NCBI RefSeq assembly: GCF_030407495.1
Contig: NZ_JASDDG010000013.1
Coordinates: 29,834-93,833 of the forward strand
Length of the DNA stretch: 64,000 bases
Reading direction: 5' to 3'
DNA from: Arthrobacter sp. APC 3897
GTDB lineage: Bacteria; Actinomycetota; Actinomycetes; Actinomycetales; Micrococcaceae
Below the pieces are notes generated by a model. It made no database searches. It saw nothing but the letters and a program-made list of their open reading frames with translations, and had not been told where the DNA came from. This document shows positions 16,762 to 26,402 of the stretch, one piece after another (the first letter of the stretch is position 1; each line of letters opens with the position of its first letter). The position numbers and the translations under genes are program-made.

Positions 16762-17610
16762 ATGTCGCACGCAACCGGCCAGGAAACCGAGCAGTGGCTG
16801 GAGGTGGCGCCGCGGGTGCTGGTGCTGCGCAATCCCGGCTTCGGCATGAACACCGGCCTGGTCATCGGGGATGAACAGGCGCTGATCATCGACACCGGTG
16901 CCGGTCCCCGGCAGGCCAGCGCCATCCTGTCGGCCGTGCGGGAACGGACCGATTTGCCGCTGATCGCCGTGAATACCCATGCGCACTTTGATCACTTCTT
17001 CGGCAACGCCGTGCTGGCGGCGAACGGTGTCCGGGACATCTGGGCCACCAGCCGCTGCGCCGAGGTTATCCGTGAGCACGGCGGTTCCCAGCGTGCCGCC
17101 GTCGCCGGCGTGGAACCGGAGATGGCTGCGGGGGAGGGTGCGGACACGGAGATCCTTGCACCCACCAGGCTGGTGGAGGGCTCCCCGGTGGACCTGGACC
17201 TGGGCGGTATTTCGGTAACGCTCTTCCACCTGGGACGCGGCCACACCGACCATGACCTGCTCGTGGGCGCCGGTGACGTCCTGTTCACCGCAGACCTGGT
17301 GGAGGAGGGCGCCGATCCGTCCTTCGAAGATTCCTTTCCCAAGGAATGGATCCGCACGCTCGGCAAGATGACGGCACTGGAGGACCTCTATTCGGTTTTC
17401 GTGCCGGGACACGGCAAACCGGTGACCGTGGACTTTGTGACTACGCAGATGAATAAGATGCGCACCGCCGTCGCCGTTACCCGCAGCGCCATGGACCAGG
17501 CCTCCACTGACATGACCAAGGCCATCCCCATCCTGCCGTACGGGCCGGAGCAGTCCCGGGCCCTGCTGATGCGGCTGCGGACCCTGGCCCGCTGGAAGTG
17601 GCTGAAGTAA
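16762..17610 (+). CDS. Metallo-beta-lactamase-fold hydrolase
   Basis: This 282-residue protein has the metal motif HAHFDH at 73-78 and the downstream ligands LGRGHTDHD and VPGHGKP. This is a class B-like/quinoprotein-relay-type MBL fold. The start ATG at 16762 follows AAAGGACGG; upstream in-frame codons run into the E2 gene and are unlikely. The substrate is unknown. It is not a close match to glyoxalase II, which has a longer C-terminal domain. It is followed by an independent promoter for the MFS gene. Confidence 0.8.
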   Translation: MSHATGQETEQWLEVAPRVLVLRNPGFGMNTGLVIGDEQALIIDTGAGPRQASAILSAVRERTDLPLIAVNTHAHFDHFFGNAVLAANGVRDIWATSRCAEVIREHGGSQRAAVAGVEPEMAAGEGADTEILAPTRLVEGSPVDLDLGGISVTLFHLGRGHTDHDLLVGAGDVLFTADLVEEGADPSFEDSFPKEWIRTLGKMTALEDLYSVFVPGHGKPVTVDFVTTQMNKMRTAVAVTRSAMDQASTDMTKAIPILPYGPEQSRALLMRLRTLARWKWLK

Positions 17611-17633
17611 TCCGGAACAGAAGTAATCTTGAA

Positions 17634-17667
17634 TTGACCTGAGCAATAAAGGCGTACCCTGAACCGG
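17634..17667 (+). promoter_or_regulatory. Promoter of the MFS gene, leaderless start
   Basis: TTGACC (17634-17639) and TACCCT (17655-17660) are separated by 15 nt. The GTG start of the MFS gene follows 6 nt after the -10 box. There is no Shine-Dalgarno sequence, so transcription and translation probably start together. Confidence 0.55.
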
Positions 17668-18965
17668 TGCCCGCAGAATCCTTCAGTCTCAAATCCATAG
17701 CCGTTCCGGCGTTCGGGCCCACGCTCCTGTATGGTCTGGCGACCGGAGCCATCCTGCCGGTCATCGCGCTGACAGCCCGGGATCTTGGCGCCACGGTAGC
17801 TCTGGCGGCTCTGATGATCACCCTGACGGGCATCGGCTCTCTGCTCACCAACGTGCCGGCCACCGTGCTCACTACCCGGTTCGGTGAAAAATGGGCGCTG
17901 GTGATCGCTGCCCTGTGGTGTTCAGCGGCGATGGCTACGGCGGCTCTGGCACCGGTGCTGTGGATTTTTGCCCTGGCCGTGTTCATGGTGGGGATGGCGG
18001 GTTCGGTCTTTGGCCTGGCCCGGCAGAGCTACCTGACCGAAGCCGTGCCGCTGGGCTACCGTGCCCGGGCACTGTCCACCCTGGGCGGCGTGAACCGGAT
18101 CGGTGTTTTCGCCGGCCCCTTCGCCGCCGCCGGGGTCATCCATTTCGCGGGAACCTCCGGAGCCTACTGGGTGGGAGCCGCCGCCGCGCTGCTTGCGGGA
18201 ATCATCAGCCTGCGGGTCCCTGAACTGCGCGCGCCCGTTCCCGTGGGCCAGGGGCCGTCAGGTTCAGGGGGACCATCGGGCGGGAGAGGACACCGCAATA
18301 CGGCAGACCCGTTGGCTCCTGCTCCTACCGTGCGCTCCGTTCTTGGCAGCCACGGCAGGGTGTTCCGCACCCTGGGCCTCGGCGTCCTGCTGATCGCAGC
18401 GGTGCGGGCCTCCCGGCAGGCGGTCATTCCGCTCTGGGCCCAGCACATTGGGCTGGACCCTACCCAAACCGCCCTCATTTACGGTCTGTCCGGCGCCATC
18501 GACATGCTGATTTTTTATCCCGCGGGCAAAGTCATGGACCTGTGGGGGCGGCGCTGGGTAGCGGTGCCGTGCATGCTGACCATGGCTGCGGGGCTGGCAC
18601 TGATGCCGCTGACCAGCGACCGGACCGGCCTGCTGCTGGTGTCCCTGATCCTGGGCTTCGGCAACGGAATCGGCTCCGGCATCGTGATGACCCTCGGAGC
18701 GGACTTCTCGCCCTCGCCGGGCCGTCCGCAGTTCCTCGGTATCTGGCGGCTGCTGGCGGACAGCGGCACCATGGCCGGGCCGGCGCTGCTCTCCGCCGTG
18801 ACGGCGCTGGTGTCGCTGTCGGCAGGGATCGGGGCCACCGCCGTCCTGGGCCTGCTGGGAGCGGCGGCGCTGTGGAAATGGGTGCCCAAAGGCCGTCCCG
18901 GCTACGGGCGGCCGGACGCCGGGGCAGCCGGGCCGGTCAGCGGGCCGGATCTCCCGCCTGCATAG
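17667..18965 (+). CDS. MFS transporter
   Basis: This 432-residue protein has about 12 predicted membrane helices in two halves, separated by a Gly/Pro/Ser-rich loop near residues 190-215. Motif A-like residues occur in the second half (PAGKVMDLWGRRWVAVP). The start is GTG at 17667, which appears leaderless. The substrate cannot be told; the overall look is of a multidrug or small-molecule exporter. Its 3' end overlaps the convergent PAP2 gene by 29 bp. Confidence 0.85.
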   Translation: MPAESFSLKSIAVPAFGPTLLYGLATGAILPVIALTARDLGATVALAALMITLTGIGSLLTNVPATVLTTRFGEKWALVIAALWCSAAMATAALAPVLWIFALAVFMVGMAGSVFGLARQSYLTEAVPLGYRARALSTLGGVNRIGVFAGPFAAAGVIHFAGTSGAYWVGAAAALLAGIISLRVPELRAPVPVGQGPSGSGGPSGGRGHRNTADPLAPAPTVRSVLGSHGRVFRTLGLGVLLIAAVRASRQAVIPLWAQHIGLDPTQTALIYGLSGAIDMLIFYPAGKVMDLWGRRWVAVPCMLTMAAGLALMPLTSDRTGLLLVSLILGFGNGIGSGIVMTLGADFSPSPGRPQFLGIWRLLADSGTMAGPALLSAVTALVSLSAGIGATAVLGLLGAAALWKWVPKGRPGYGRPDAGAAGPVSGPDLPPA

Positions 18966-19848
18966 AGAAGACCCAGCACGCCAGTGCGCTCATGATGTAG
19001 CCCAGGCCTACGATCAGGCCCAGGCCGGACCAGAAGTACAACAGCAGTGACTCGCTGCTGCCCAGCACCGTGCTGCCGCTGGCGGCGTAGAGGTAGGTGC
19101 CTACGCTGATCAGCAGCGACAGCAGTCCGGGGATCCAGCACAACGCGGCAAACACCGGCACTGAGCTGCGGCCCTGGCCCCCGGGGGGCCAGTAATTCCA
19201 CTCGGGCGTGGTGCGCAGCATGACCAGCCCGCCGATCAATGTCCACGTGCCCACCACCAGGAAGGCAGCCACGACGTCGGCCGGCCGGTGCCACAGGTTG
19301 ACGAAGGTGGACGCTCCGGCAAGCACCGCATAGCTCCCGCCCGCCAAGGCAACCGCCGGGCGCCAGCGGGGTGAGGCCAGAAGGAAGACGACGGCGGCTG
19401 CGGAAGCGGCCAGGGTTGTGTGTCCAGACGGCAGCGAGTTGAAGTCCAGCGTGATGACGCCGCGGTCGGGGCGGTCAAAGAAGAGCCGTTTGAGCAGCTG
19501 GCTGCTGATGTTCGCCGCAGCGAAAGTCGCCAGTGCGATCACCGCCGGCGCCAGCCGCCGTCGTCGTATGGTCATCACCAGCACCACGGCCCCTGCGATG
19601 AAGACGGACAGCAGCGGCAGGCTGTCAAGGAACTCCAGCACCTGCAGCTTTGTGCCGGGCATTGCCACCTCGGCCTCGCGCCAGGCGGATTCATCCGCCA
19701 GCTGGCCGGTGGTGGTGCGGACAAAACCCCAGTACGTCAGTGCCACCGCGGCCGCACACAGCAGTGCCCCGAACAGGAACAGGGCTGCGTTGGAGGCGGG
19801 CGGGCGCCGAATCGGAGTGCGGCGGTTCAGGAGGTCGCGGGTATTCAT
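18937..19848 (-). CDS. PAP2-family membrane phosphatase
   Basis: This 303-residue membrane protein of the type-2 phosphatidic acid phosphatase family probably dephosphorylates lipid phosphates or isoprenyl diphosphates outside the membrane. The signature is visible in order: KRLFFDRPDRG, the PSGHTT box, and NLWHRPADVVAA with the catalytic His and Asp. The usual SR before the last motif is ST here. About seven helices surround these. The start ATG at 19848 follows AGGAAA. The C-terminal two helices extend beyond the minimal PAP2 domain. It overlaps the convergent MFS gene. Confidence 0.85.
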   Translation of the reverse strand: MNTRDLLNRRTPIRRPPASNAALFLFGALLCAAAVALTYWGFVRTTTGQLADESAWREAEVAMPGTKLQVLEFLDSLPLLSVFIAGAVVLVMTIRRRRLAPAVIALATFAAANISSQLLKRLFFDRPDRGVITLDFNSLPSGHTTLAASAAAVVFLLASPRWRPAVALAGGSYAVLAGASTFVNLWHRPADVVAAFLVVGTWTLIGGLVMLRTTPEWNYWPPGGQGRSSVPVFAALCWIPGLLSLLISVGTYLYAASGSTVLGSSESLLLYFWSGLGLIVGLGYIMSALACWVFSMQAGDPAR

Positions 19849-19945
19849 TGTTTCCTAGTCTGCCACTGGATCTTGGCACTTGTCTGAATGGCGGCTCTGA
19901 TCGGTGCCATGCCGTGCCGAACCAATCCCGGGCTAGGCTGGCTGG

Positions 19946-20992
19946 GTGGCTACCCCTGACTTTTCCTCTGTTTCCGGGTCCCGGCCGGACCTGTCCCTCC
20001 TGCTCGCCGGCGCCCGCGTTGTCTCGCTTCCCATGCGCGTCCGTTTCCGCGGGATCCTGCGCCGTGAGGCCCTGCTCCTTCCCGGCCCGGCCGGGTGGGG
20101 CGAATTCTCGCCGTTTCCGGAGTACGACGACGCCGAGGCGGCTCCGTGGCTCGCGGCCGCCCTGGAGGCGGCGGGGGAGGGCTACCCGGAGTCCGTGCGG
20201 GACTCCGTTCCGGTGAACGGGACTGTTCCCGCCGTCGGCGTCGAACAGGTGGAAACGGTGCTGTCCCGGTTCGGTGCCGTGCCGGCGGTCAAGGTCAAAG
20301 TGGCCGAACGCGGCCAGACGGTGGCTCAGGACCTGGCCCGGGTGGCCGAGGTCCGTCGGCTGCTGCCGGACGCCGGGATTCGGGTGGACGCCAACGGCGG
20401 CTGGGACGTACCCACCGCCGTCGCAGCCCTGGAATCGCTGGCGGAAGCAGGGCTGGAATACGCCGAGCAGCCGGTCCCGGACATCGCCGGGCTGCGCGCG
20501 GTGCGGCAGGAACTGGCACGGCGCGGCATCCCCGTGCTGATTGCCGCCGATGAAAGCGTCCGGAAGGAAACCGATCCGCTGCGGGTCGCCCGGGAAGACG
20601 CCGCGGACCTGATCGTGGTGAAGGTGGCTCCGCTGGGCGGGGTGCGCCGCGCCCTGGAGATTGTGGCCGCGGCCGGGCTTCCCGCCGTCGTCAGCTCCGC
20701 CCTGGACACCTCGGTGGGAATCCGGGCCGGCGTGGCACTGGCCGCTTCCCTGCCCGAGCTGCCGTACGCCTGCGGACTCGGCACGCTCTCGCTGATGGCC
20801 GGGGACGTCACCAAGGAATCAATGGTGCCCGACGGCGGTGCGCTGGCGGTGCGGAGCGTGCCGGTTTCCGAGGAACTGCTGGAGCGCCACGCTGCGGCGC
20901 CCGAGCGCCGGCAGTGGTGGCTGGACCGGCTGGAACGGGTCTACGCCCGGCTTCCGGGTGTTTCGACGGCTCCGGGGACCGCGGACGGCTAG
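19946..20992 (+). CDS. menC: o-Succinylbenzoate synthase MenC
   Basis: MenC dehydrates SHCHC to o-succinylbenzoate in menaquinone synthesis. The 348-residue enolase-superfamily protein shows the catalytic Lys in AVKVKVA, metal ligands Asp in RVDANGGWD, Glu in YAEQPVPD and Asp in AADESV, and the second Lys in IVVKVAPLGG. The GTG start lies 6 nt after TAGGCT (19934-19939), a leaderless arrangement. It stands apart from menD, menF and menG, which lie 26-33 kb downstream in the window. Confidence 0.92.
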   Translation: MATPDFSSVSGSRPDLSLLLAGARVVSLPMRVRFRGILRREALLLPGPAGWGEFSPFPEYDDAEAAPWLAAALEAAGEGYPESVRDSVPVNGTVPAVGVEQVETVLSRFGAVPAVKVKVAERGQTVAQDLARVAEVRRLLPDAGIRVDANGGWDVPTAVAALESLAEAGLEYAEQPVPDIAGLRAVRQELARRGIPVLIAADESVRKETDPLRVAREDAADLIVVKVAPLGGVRRALEIVAAAGLPAVVSSALDTSVGIRAGVALAASLPELPYACGLGTLSLMAGDVTKESMVPDGGALAVRSVPVSEELLERHAAAPERRQWWLDRLERVYARLPGVSTAPGTADG

Positions 20993-20997
20993 CAGCC

Positions 20998-21042
20998 GGA
21001 GCCGCCTGCGGTTTCCGTTCCAAAACGGAGGATTCCGGCTCC
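20998..21042 (+). terminator. Candidate hairpin after menC
   Basis: GGAGCCG (20998-21004) pairs with CGGCTCC (21036-21042), with an inner CCGTT/AACGG stem. No T-run follows, so this is a weak terminator call. Confidence 0.35.
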
Positions 21043-21111
21043 TCCAGTCATGGGTTTGGTAGCCTCGCACCTACGAGAGCGGGTCCGCGGCCGATCACGG
21101 GGAGTAAAGCC

Positions 21112-21453
21112 ATGCAGGTGTTGCAGCTAAGTGTCATCGTTCTTATCGGGCTGAGCCTGGGCGTTGCGAGCAGCCCGGCGCGGATCCCCGAGATGAAGTG
21201 GATTCCCTGGCTGGCCGCCGCTGTCCTGACATGCTGGAGCTACGTGGGACTTTGGGTTATCTGGGATCTTTCCCTGGTCGAAGCCCTTCTCTTTTTAGCC
21301 GCCGTATTCGGGGGATCGGCCCTTTACGGGGGCAGGCTGTGGCAGAACCTCGGCCTGGAGCCCGGACTCTCTTACTGGGAATGGGTGAAGCGGGACCTGA
21401 TCCACACGCGGTACCTGCGCCGTCTCTACCGCAGCTCCCCCGCAAAGCGATGA
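21112..21453 (+). CDS. Small membrane protein of unknown function
   Basis: This 113-residue protein has three hydrophobic segments (about residues 3-20, 30-52 and 55-72) and a basic cytoplasmic tail (WVKRDLIHTRYLRRLYR). The ATG at 21112 follows GGGGAG; the open frame upstream runs through the menC terminator region and is not supported. No family recognised. Confidence 0.65.
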   Translation: MQVLQLSVIVLIGLSLGVASSPARIPEMKWIPWLAAAVLTCWSYVGLWVIWDLSLVEALLFLAAVFGGSALYGGRLWQNLGLEPGLSYWEWVKRDLIHTRYLRRLYRSSPAKR

Positions 21454-21484
21454 CTCTGCCCAACCCATAGCTCCCGCCGGCAGA

Positions 21485-22479
21485 TTACGGCTGCCGGAAG
21501 GCACGGCTGATGGAGCTGCTGATCCGGGAGAGCTTGATCCAGACGAGGAAACGCTGCAGAGGGGTCAAAAGCATGCCGGGCAGCGCCCGCCAGCCCTGAT
21601 GCCGGAACCAGGTCAAGGTGATGCTGAGCCGGGTTCCGCCGGTAGCCGGGGCCAGTTCGAAACCGGCGACGGTGGGTCTGCCGGCGTGCGTATCCGGAAA
21701 GCTGAAGCGCCACGCGACGCGGGCCGGGGGCAGCGCTTGCAGAAGTTCCATCTCCCTGCGCCGGAATTTCCTGTTGACCTTCAGGGGTTTGCCGTCCGGG
21801 CGGATCAGGGTGGCATGTCCGCTCCACGTTCGACCAGGCAGGACGGGACCGCCGGGGCCCTCAATTGAGCCGATCCCGGGTTCCCAATCCGGGATCCGGG
21901 CCGGATCTGACAGCAGCGCCCACACATCCTCGACGGGGCCGGGACAAAGGCCTCGACCGAACCGGTGACCTCACCCCGTCTGCCTGCTGCCGGTTTATTC
22001 GGCGACGCAAGGGACGATTCGGTGCGTTCGAGCTCTGCCAGAACTTTCGCCGGTGACGTCCCTAGCCGCTGCAGTAAGTCGATGATTAGCCCGGTGGGCT
22101 CGTTCAGGAGTTCGCGCAGTACTGCGGCTGCGTCTCCCGTACTTCCATTCCGGCCTGCCCGGCCGAGGAGACTGGAAGCCCGCTTGGACCAGGCATACCC
22201 GCCGGTTTCGTGGAAGACGATGTCTCCCGGCGGCGGGGAGTCGGCGGTGATGCCCAGGGATGCCATGTGATCCTTCCGGTATGCCTCGACGGCCGCCCGG
22301 GCTGAATGAATGCTGATGCCGGTGTTGCGGAGGACGTGGCCAGCGGGCTGGTCATTGAGGACCAGTGCCAGGAACATGTCCTCAAGGTCGGCTTCCCGAA
22401 AACCCCGCCGCGAGGCTTCCTCGATCGCCGTCAGCGAGAGTGCGTGACTGGTTGTCGCGTAGCGGGTGAACTTGTTCAT
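21485..22479 (-). pseudogene. Frameshifted Clp N-domain-SRPBCC fusion gene
   Basis: Reading from ATG at 22479 (RBS AGGAG), about 180 codons encode a Clp_N-like repeat region (TRYATTSHALSLTAIEEASR through AEAYRKDH-type repeats, then DLLQRLGTSPAKVLAELERT). They end with VTGSVEAFVPAP. The next residues expected of an SRPBCC domain (VEDVWALLSDPARIPDWEPG) are in another frame, which runs from about 21935 to the stop at 21485. One missing base in the G-run on the plus strand at 21934-21937 restores a single frame of about 330 codons. As written, the first frame runs on to a stop at 21805 with an unrelated tail. It could be a true frameshift or a homopolymer sequencing error. Confidence 0.75.
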
Positions 22480-22744
22480 CCATGGCTCCTGGGCTTGAGG
22501 ATCGAGGGTCAACGCGTTTGGAGTACTTCTGCACGGAACGGCGTGCCGCCCGGGGTGCATCGGCAATGGCCTGGCAGTTCGTTCCACCGCGCAGGACAGC
22601 TTCGCCCCGGCGCAGCTCAAGGGTATCCGCCAGCACCCGCGGTGCGGGATGAGTCCACAACACGATCTGTTCACCCGGAGTTAAGCCTCCGGTCTCCAGC
22701 CCGTCGCCTGTCCCTGCCAGCGTGGGCTGCGACACGTTTGCCGG

Positions 22745-24880
22745 ATGAAAGGCCTAACCTTGACCGATCTGCTGAACCCCGACTCTGCCGCTGCCGGACC
22801 AGCTGTGAAGAAACGGCTGCTGCCCATGCTGGGGCACACCAGAGGCAAGCGCAGCGCCGTCACCTGTGCGCTGAAGTGCGACAACGCCTGCAGCAAAGCG
22901 GTGTGCAACACCTCCGCCAACAGTTACTTCCGGGACATTGTGTCCGCGGAGTTCTCCCGGCGGACTGCGCTCGGCGCCGGAGCGGCCGGGGTATTGGGAG
23001 CGGCGGTGCTGGCGGTGAGCGGACCGGCTTCAACGGCGGCAGCTGCACCTGGTGGCCGAGGACCCAAACCAGGGCGCCTGGCTTTTACGGCCATCGCCCC
23101 CGTGGATGCCGCGGTTGACAGCTTCGATGTTCCCGCCGGCTATGACTGGGAACCGCTGCTGCGGTGGGGGGACCCGCTGTTCGCGGATTCCCCTGAGTTC
23201 AACTTCGGCGCCCAGAACGCCTCAGCCCAGGCCCGCCAGTTCGGCTACAACAACGACTATCTGGAAATTCTCCGCCAGCCCAATGGAAAAAAGGGCCTGC
23301 TTGTCTGCAACCACGAGTACGTCAACCCGGAGATCATGTTCCCGGCCGCACCGGCTTCTGCCGCTGAGGAAGCCGAACGCCGCGCCATCTTCCGCAACGC
23401 AGTGGGAATGTCGGTGGTTGAACTCAAGCGCGGCTCCCGTGGCCGGCCGTGGTCCTACATCCGCGGCGCCAGGTTGAACCGGCGCATCACTCTGGACACG
23501 GTTTTTGAGCTCACCGGTCCCGCGGCTGGTTCCGACCTGCTGAAGACTGCCGCAGACCCGCAGGGCCGGTACGTGTCCGGCACCCTGGGCAACTGCGCCG
23601 GCGGCAGCACCCCGTGGGGAACCGTGCTGTCGGGAGAGGAGAATTTCAACGGTTTCTTCCGCACCGACGGCACCAGTGCCGAGGATAAGCGGTACGGGCT
23701 GGGCAGCGGCGCCACGGCCATGGGCTGGGAGCGGGAAGACCCGCGCTTTGACGCCCGCAGCCCGGAAACCCGGAATGAACCGAACCGGTTCGGGTACATC
23801 GTGGAGGTCGATCCCGAGGACCCGGCGTCGGTGCCGCGCAAACACACCAGCCTGGGCCGGTTCAAGCATGAGGGCGCCAACGTCATCATCGCCCGCAACG
23901 GCAAGGCCGTGGCGTACTCCGGCGACGACGAGCGCTTCGACTACCTCTATAAGTTCGTCTCGAAGAACAAATACCGGAAAAACGACAAGCGCCACAACAT
24001 GACCCTGCTCAGCGAGGGCGACCTGTACGTGGCGCGGTTCGCCGGGAACTCTCCGGCATCAGAGATCGACGGTTCCGGAACCGTGCCGAACGACGGCGGA
24101 TTCGATGGGCGGGGAACCTGGCTGCCCCTGGTGGTGCGCGGCAAATCCGCAGTGCCCGGCATGAGTGTGGAGGAGGTGCTGGTTTACACCCGGATCGCGG
24201 CGGACAAGGCCGGTGCCACCAAGATGGACCGCTGCGAGGATGTGGAACCCAATCCCGCCACCGGGCGCGTCTATGTGGCCTGCACCAACAACTCCAACCG
24301 CGGCGTCGACGGCAAGACACCCGCCGACGAGGCGAACCCGCGGCGCGAAAACCGCGACGGCCACATCATCGAAATCATTGAAGGCCGTGACGATGCCACC
24401 GCCACCGCCTTCCGCTGGAATATCCTGATGCTTTGCGGTGATCCGGCCCAGGATGATGCCACCTACTTCAGCGGCTACCCGCAGGATAAGGTCAGCCCCA
24501 TTTCCTGCCCGGACAACCTCGCCTTCGACTCAGCGGGCAACCTTTGGATCTCCACGGACGGAGCCCCGTCCGGCATTGGCTACAACGACGGACTGTTCAA
24601 GGTAGCGCTGACCGGACGGGAACGGGGCAGGGTGGAGCAGTTCCTGTCGGTGCCCCGGGACGCAGAAACCTGCGGGCCGGTCATCCATGACGGGGAGTCC
24701 ATGGTGTTCGTGGCCGTGCAGCATCCGGGGGAGGACGGCGGCTACGGCGCGCACACTTCCTTCTTTCCGGACTACGTGCCCGACGGCGGCACGCCGCCGG
24801 CCGGGCACGTCCGCGCCCCGCGGCCGTCCGTGGTCCAGGTGTTCCAGCCCATGCGAACCGCAGGGGGACGGGAGCGCTAG
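22745..24880 (+). CDS. phoX: Tat-exported PhoX-type alkaline phosphatase (DUF839)
   Basis: This 711-residue protein has the long PhoX leader: a conserved N-terminal segment with four Cys (TCALKCDNACSKAVCNTSAN) before a Tat signal (FSRRTALGAGAAGVLGA). The PhoX beta-propeller follows, with GNCAGGSTPWGTVLSGEEN, GRFKHEGANVIIARNGKAVAY-type blade motifs, MDRCEDVEPNPATG and a C-terminal CPDNLAFDSAGNLWISTDG. PhoX enzymes are calcium/iron phosphomonoesterases that release phosphate outside the cell. No Pho box was recognised upstream. Length and motifs fit the actinobacterial subfamily. Confidence 0.9.
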   Translation: MKGLTLTDLLNPDSAAAGPAVKKRLLPMLGHTRGKRSAVTCALKCDNACSKAVCNTSANSYFRDIVSAEFSRRTALGAGAAGVLGAAVLAVSGPASTAAAAPGGRGPKPGRLAFTAIAPVDAAVDSFDVPAGYDWEPLLRWGDPLFADSPEFNFGAQNASAQARQFGYNNDYLEILRQPNGKKGLLVCNHEYVNPEIMFPAAPASAAEEAERRAIFRNAVGMSVVELKRGSRGRPWSYIRGARLNRRITLDTVFELTGPAAGSDLLKTAADPQGRYVSGTLGNCAGGSTPWGTVLSGEENFNGFFRTDGTSAEDKRYGLGSGATAMGWEREDPRFDARSPETRNEPNRFGYIVEVDPEDPASVPRKHTSLGRFKHEGANVIIARNGKAVAYSGDDERFDYLYKFVSKNKYRKNDKRHNMTLLSEGDLYVARFAGNSPASEIDGSGTVPNDGGFDGRGTWLPLVVRGKSAVPGMSVEEVLVYTRIAADKAGATKMDRCEDVEPNPATGRVYVACTNNSNRGVDGKTPADEANPRRENRDGHIIEIIEGRDDATATAFRWNILMLCGDPAQDDATYFSGYPQDKVSPISCPDNLAFDSAGNLWISTDGAPSGIGYNDGLFKVALTGRERGRVEQFLSVPRDAETCGPVIHDGESMVFVAVQHPGEDGGYGAHTSFFPDYVPDGGTPPAGHVRAPRPSVVQVFQPMRTAGGRER

Positions 24881-24991
24881 CCCGCGGGGGCCGTCCGATC
24901 TCACTCAGGGGTGTGCTGTTTGACACTGCCGCTGACGCCCGCAACCATGGGGGATTGGAAATCAGCTTGTTTTCCCCGGGAGGAGATCTTC

Positions 24992-25252
24992 ATGAAGTAT
25001 GTCCTGCCGCTTTTGATTGTCGCCTGTGCGGTTGCGGGCATGGCCGTCTGGCTGCTGACTGACCATCTGCTGCCGGGTCTTGGCCTGACAGCCGTTGCTC
25101 TGGTCCTGTGGGCAGTTGCACCGCCCACAGTTGGCCGGCCCGGCGGCTTTACGCACGGAGCCGGAAACGCGGACCCGCGGCGTGTGAAGGAATACCGCTC
25201 GAAGCATCCGGGGGCAACGATGAGTGACGCGATACGTGCCACGCGGCCGTGA
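24992..25252 (+). CDS. Small two-helix membrane protein
   Basis: This 86-residue protein has two hydrophobic helices (residues 2-22 and 28-45) and a hydrophilic tail with GNADPRRVKEYRSKHPG. The start ATG has an excellent GGAGGAG 7 nt upstream. No family recognised; the gene sits between phoX and a strong terminator. Confidence 0.6.
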   Translation: MKYVLPLLIVACAVAGMAVWLLTDHLLPGLGLTAVALVLWAVAPPTVGRPGGFTHGAGNADPRRVKEYRSKHPGATMSDAIRATRP

Positions 25253-25301
25253 TTGGCCCCCTAATAACTGGTCCCGAACATAACTGGTCCCTGTAGGAAC
25301 C

Positions 25302-25335
25302 AGAGGATGCCGGCCTCGTGCCGGCATCCTCTTTT
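25302..25335 (+). terminator. Rho-independent terminator
   Basis: AGAGGATGCCGG (25302-25313) pairs perfectly with 25321-25332 over a 7-nt loop, and TTTT follows. A duplicated ATAACTGGTCCC lies just upstream. It separates the small membrane protein gene from the convergent cstR gene and may serve both. Confidence 0.88.
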
Positions 25336-25380
25336 GTGTCTTGGGGGTGTCGTTTCTGTGCCCGGATTCCCCTCGCCCGC

Positions 25381-25653
<273 letters not shown>

Positions 25654-25672
25654 CTAGGGAAGCTTCCACCCT

Positions 25673-25731
25673 ATACCCCAGTGGGTGTTTTGACTACCCC
25701 CGGGGGTATAGGTGATACTGGGTGGGGTATT
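25673..25731. promoter_or_regulatory. CstR/CsoR-type operators over the divergent promoter
   Basis: TACCCCCGGGGGTA (25695-25708) is a perfect 14-bp palindrome. It is flanked by a TATACCCC-AGT-GGGTG site (25673-25688) and by ATACTGGGTGGGGTAT (25715-25730). The central site lies in the spacer of a candidate promoter TTGACT (25690-25695) and GATACT (25714-25719), driving the rhodanese operon. The left site faces cstR, giving autoregulation. Confidence 0.75.
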
Positions 25732-25757
25732 CACCGTTCCCGTCCTGAGAGGGCCCC

Positions 25758-26402
25758 ATGGCTTCCGCAACACCTTCATCCCCCGGCTCCGCTGCCCCCG
25801 CATCCGCCGTCACCGTACTTGATGCAGGGACGCTTCAGTCCTGGCAGCATGAACACGCGGACCTGATCGTGCTGGACGTCCGCTCAGCTGCGGAGTTCGA
25901 GTCACTGCACATCGCCGGCTCGGTCAATGTTCCGCTTCCGCTGCTCAAGGACCATGCCGATTCCGTGGCCGCACGTCTGGGAGGCCGCGTCGTTCTGGTC
26001 TGCCAGTCGGGCGTCCGTGCCGAGCAGGCCCGGCAACGCCTGGGTGCAGCCGGCATCGATGCCGCCACTGTCCTCAGCGGAGGAGTGCCGGGTTATGCCA
26101 CGGCCGGCGGCAACGTTGTGCACGGCAAGGAGCGCTGGGACCTGGAACGCCAGGTGCGCCTGGCAGCAGGGTCCCTGGTGCTGGCCGGACTCACCGGCGG
26201 CCGCTTCGCCTCTCCCAAGGTCCGGACGCTGGCCGGCGTCATCGGCGCCGGACTGACCTTCTCCGCGGCAACCAACACCTGTGCCATGGGCAAGGCCCTC
26301 TCGGTGATGCCGTGGAACAAGGCAGCCGCGGAACCCACTCCGGAAGACGTGCTGGCCAGCCTGCCGCTGGGCACAACCGGGGATGCTTCGGCGGCGTCAT
26401 GA
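25758..26402 (+). CDS. Rhodanese-DUF2892 membrane sulfurtransferase
   Basis: This 214-residue protein has an N-terminal rhodanese domain with the catalytic loop CQSGVR (Cys82) and a C-terminal two-helix membrane hairpin (LVLAGLTGGRFAS and VIGAGLTFSAATNTCAM), as in YgaP. It transfers sulfane sulfur between thiols at the inner face of the membrane. It is the first gene of the CstR-controlled operon, and its stop overlaps the TauE start (ATGA). Confidence 0.9.
   Translation: MASATPSSPGSAAPASAVTVLDAGTLQSWQHEHADLIVLDVRSAAEFESLHIAGSVNVPLPLLKDHADSVAARLGGRVVLVCQSGVRAEQARQRLGAAGIDAATVLSGGVPGYATAGGNVVHGKERWDLERQVRLAAGSLVLAGLTGGRFASPKVRTLAGVIGAGLTFSAATNTCAMGKALSVMPWNKAAAEPTPEDVLASLPLGTTGDASAAS

Noticed and set aside
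25263..25292. Duplicated ATAACTGGTCCC as an att or mobile-element site
   Set aside because: It is a short local duplication beside a terminator, with no integrase or IS end.
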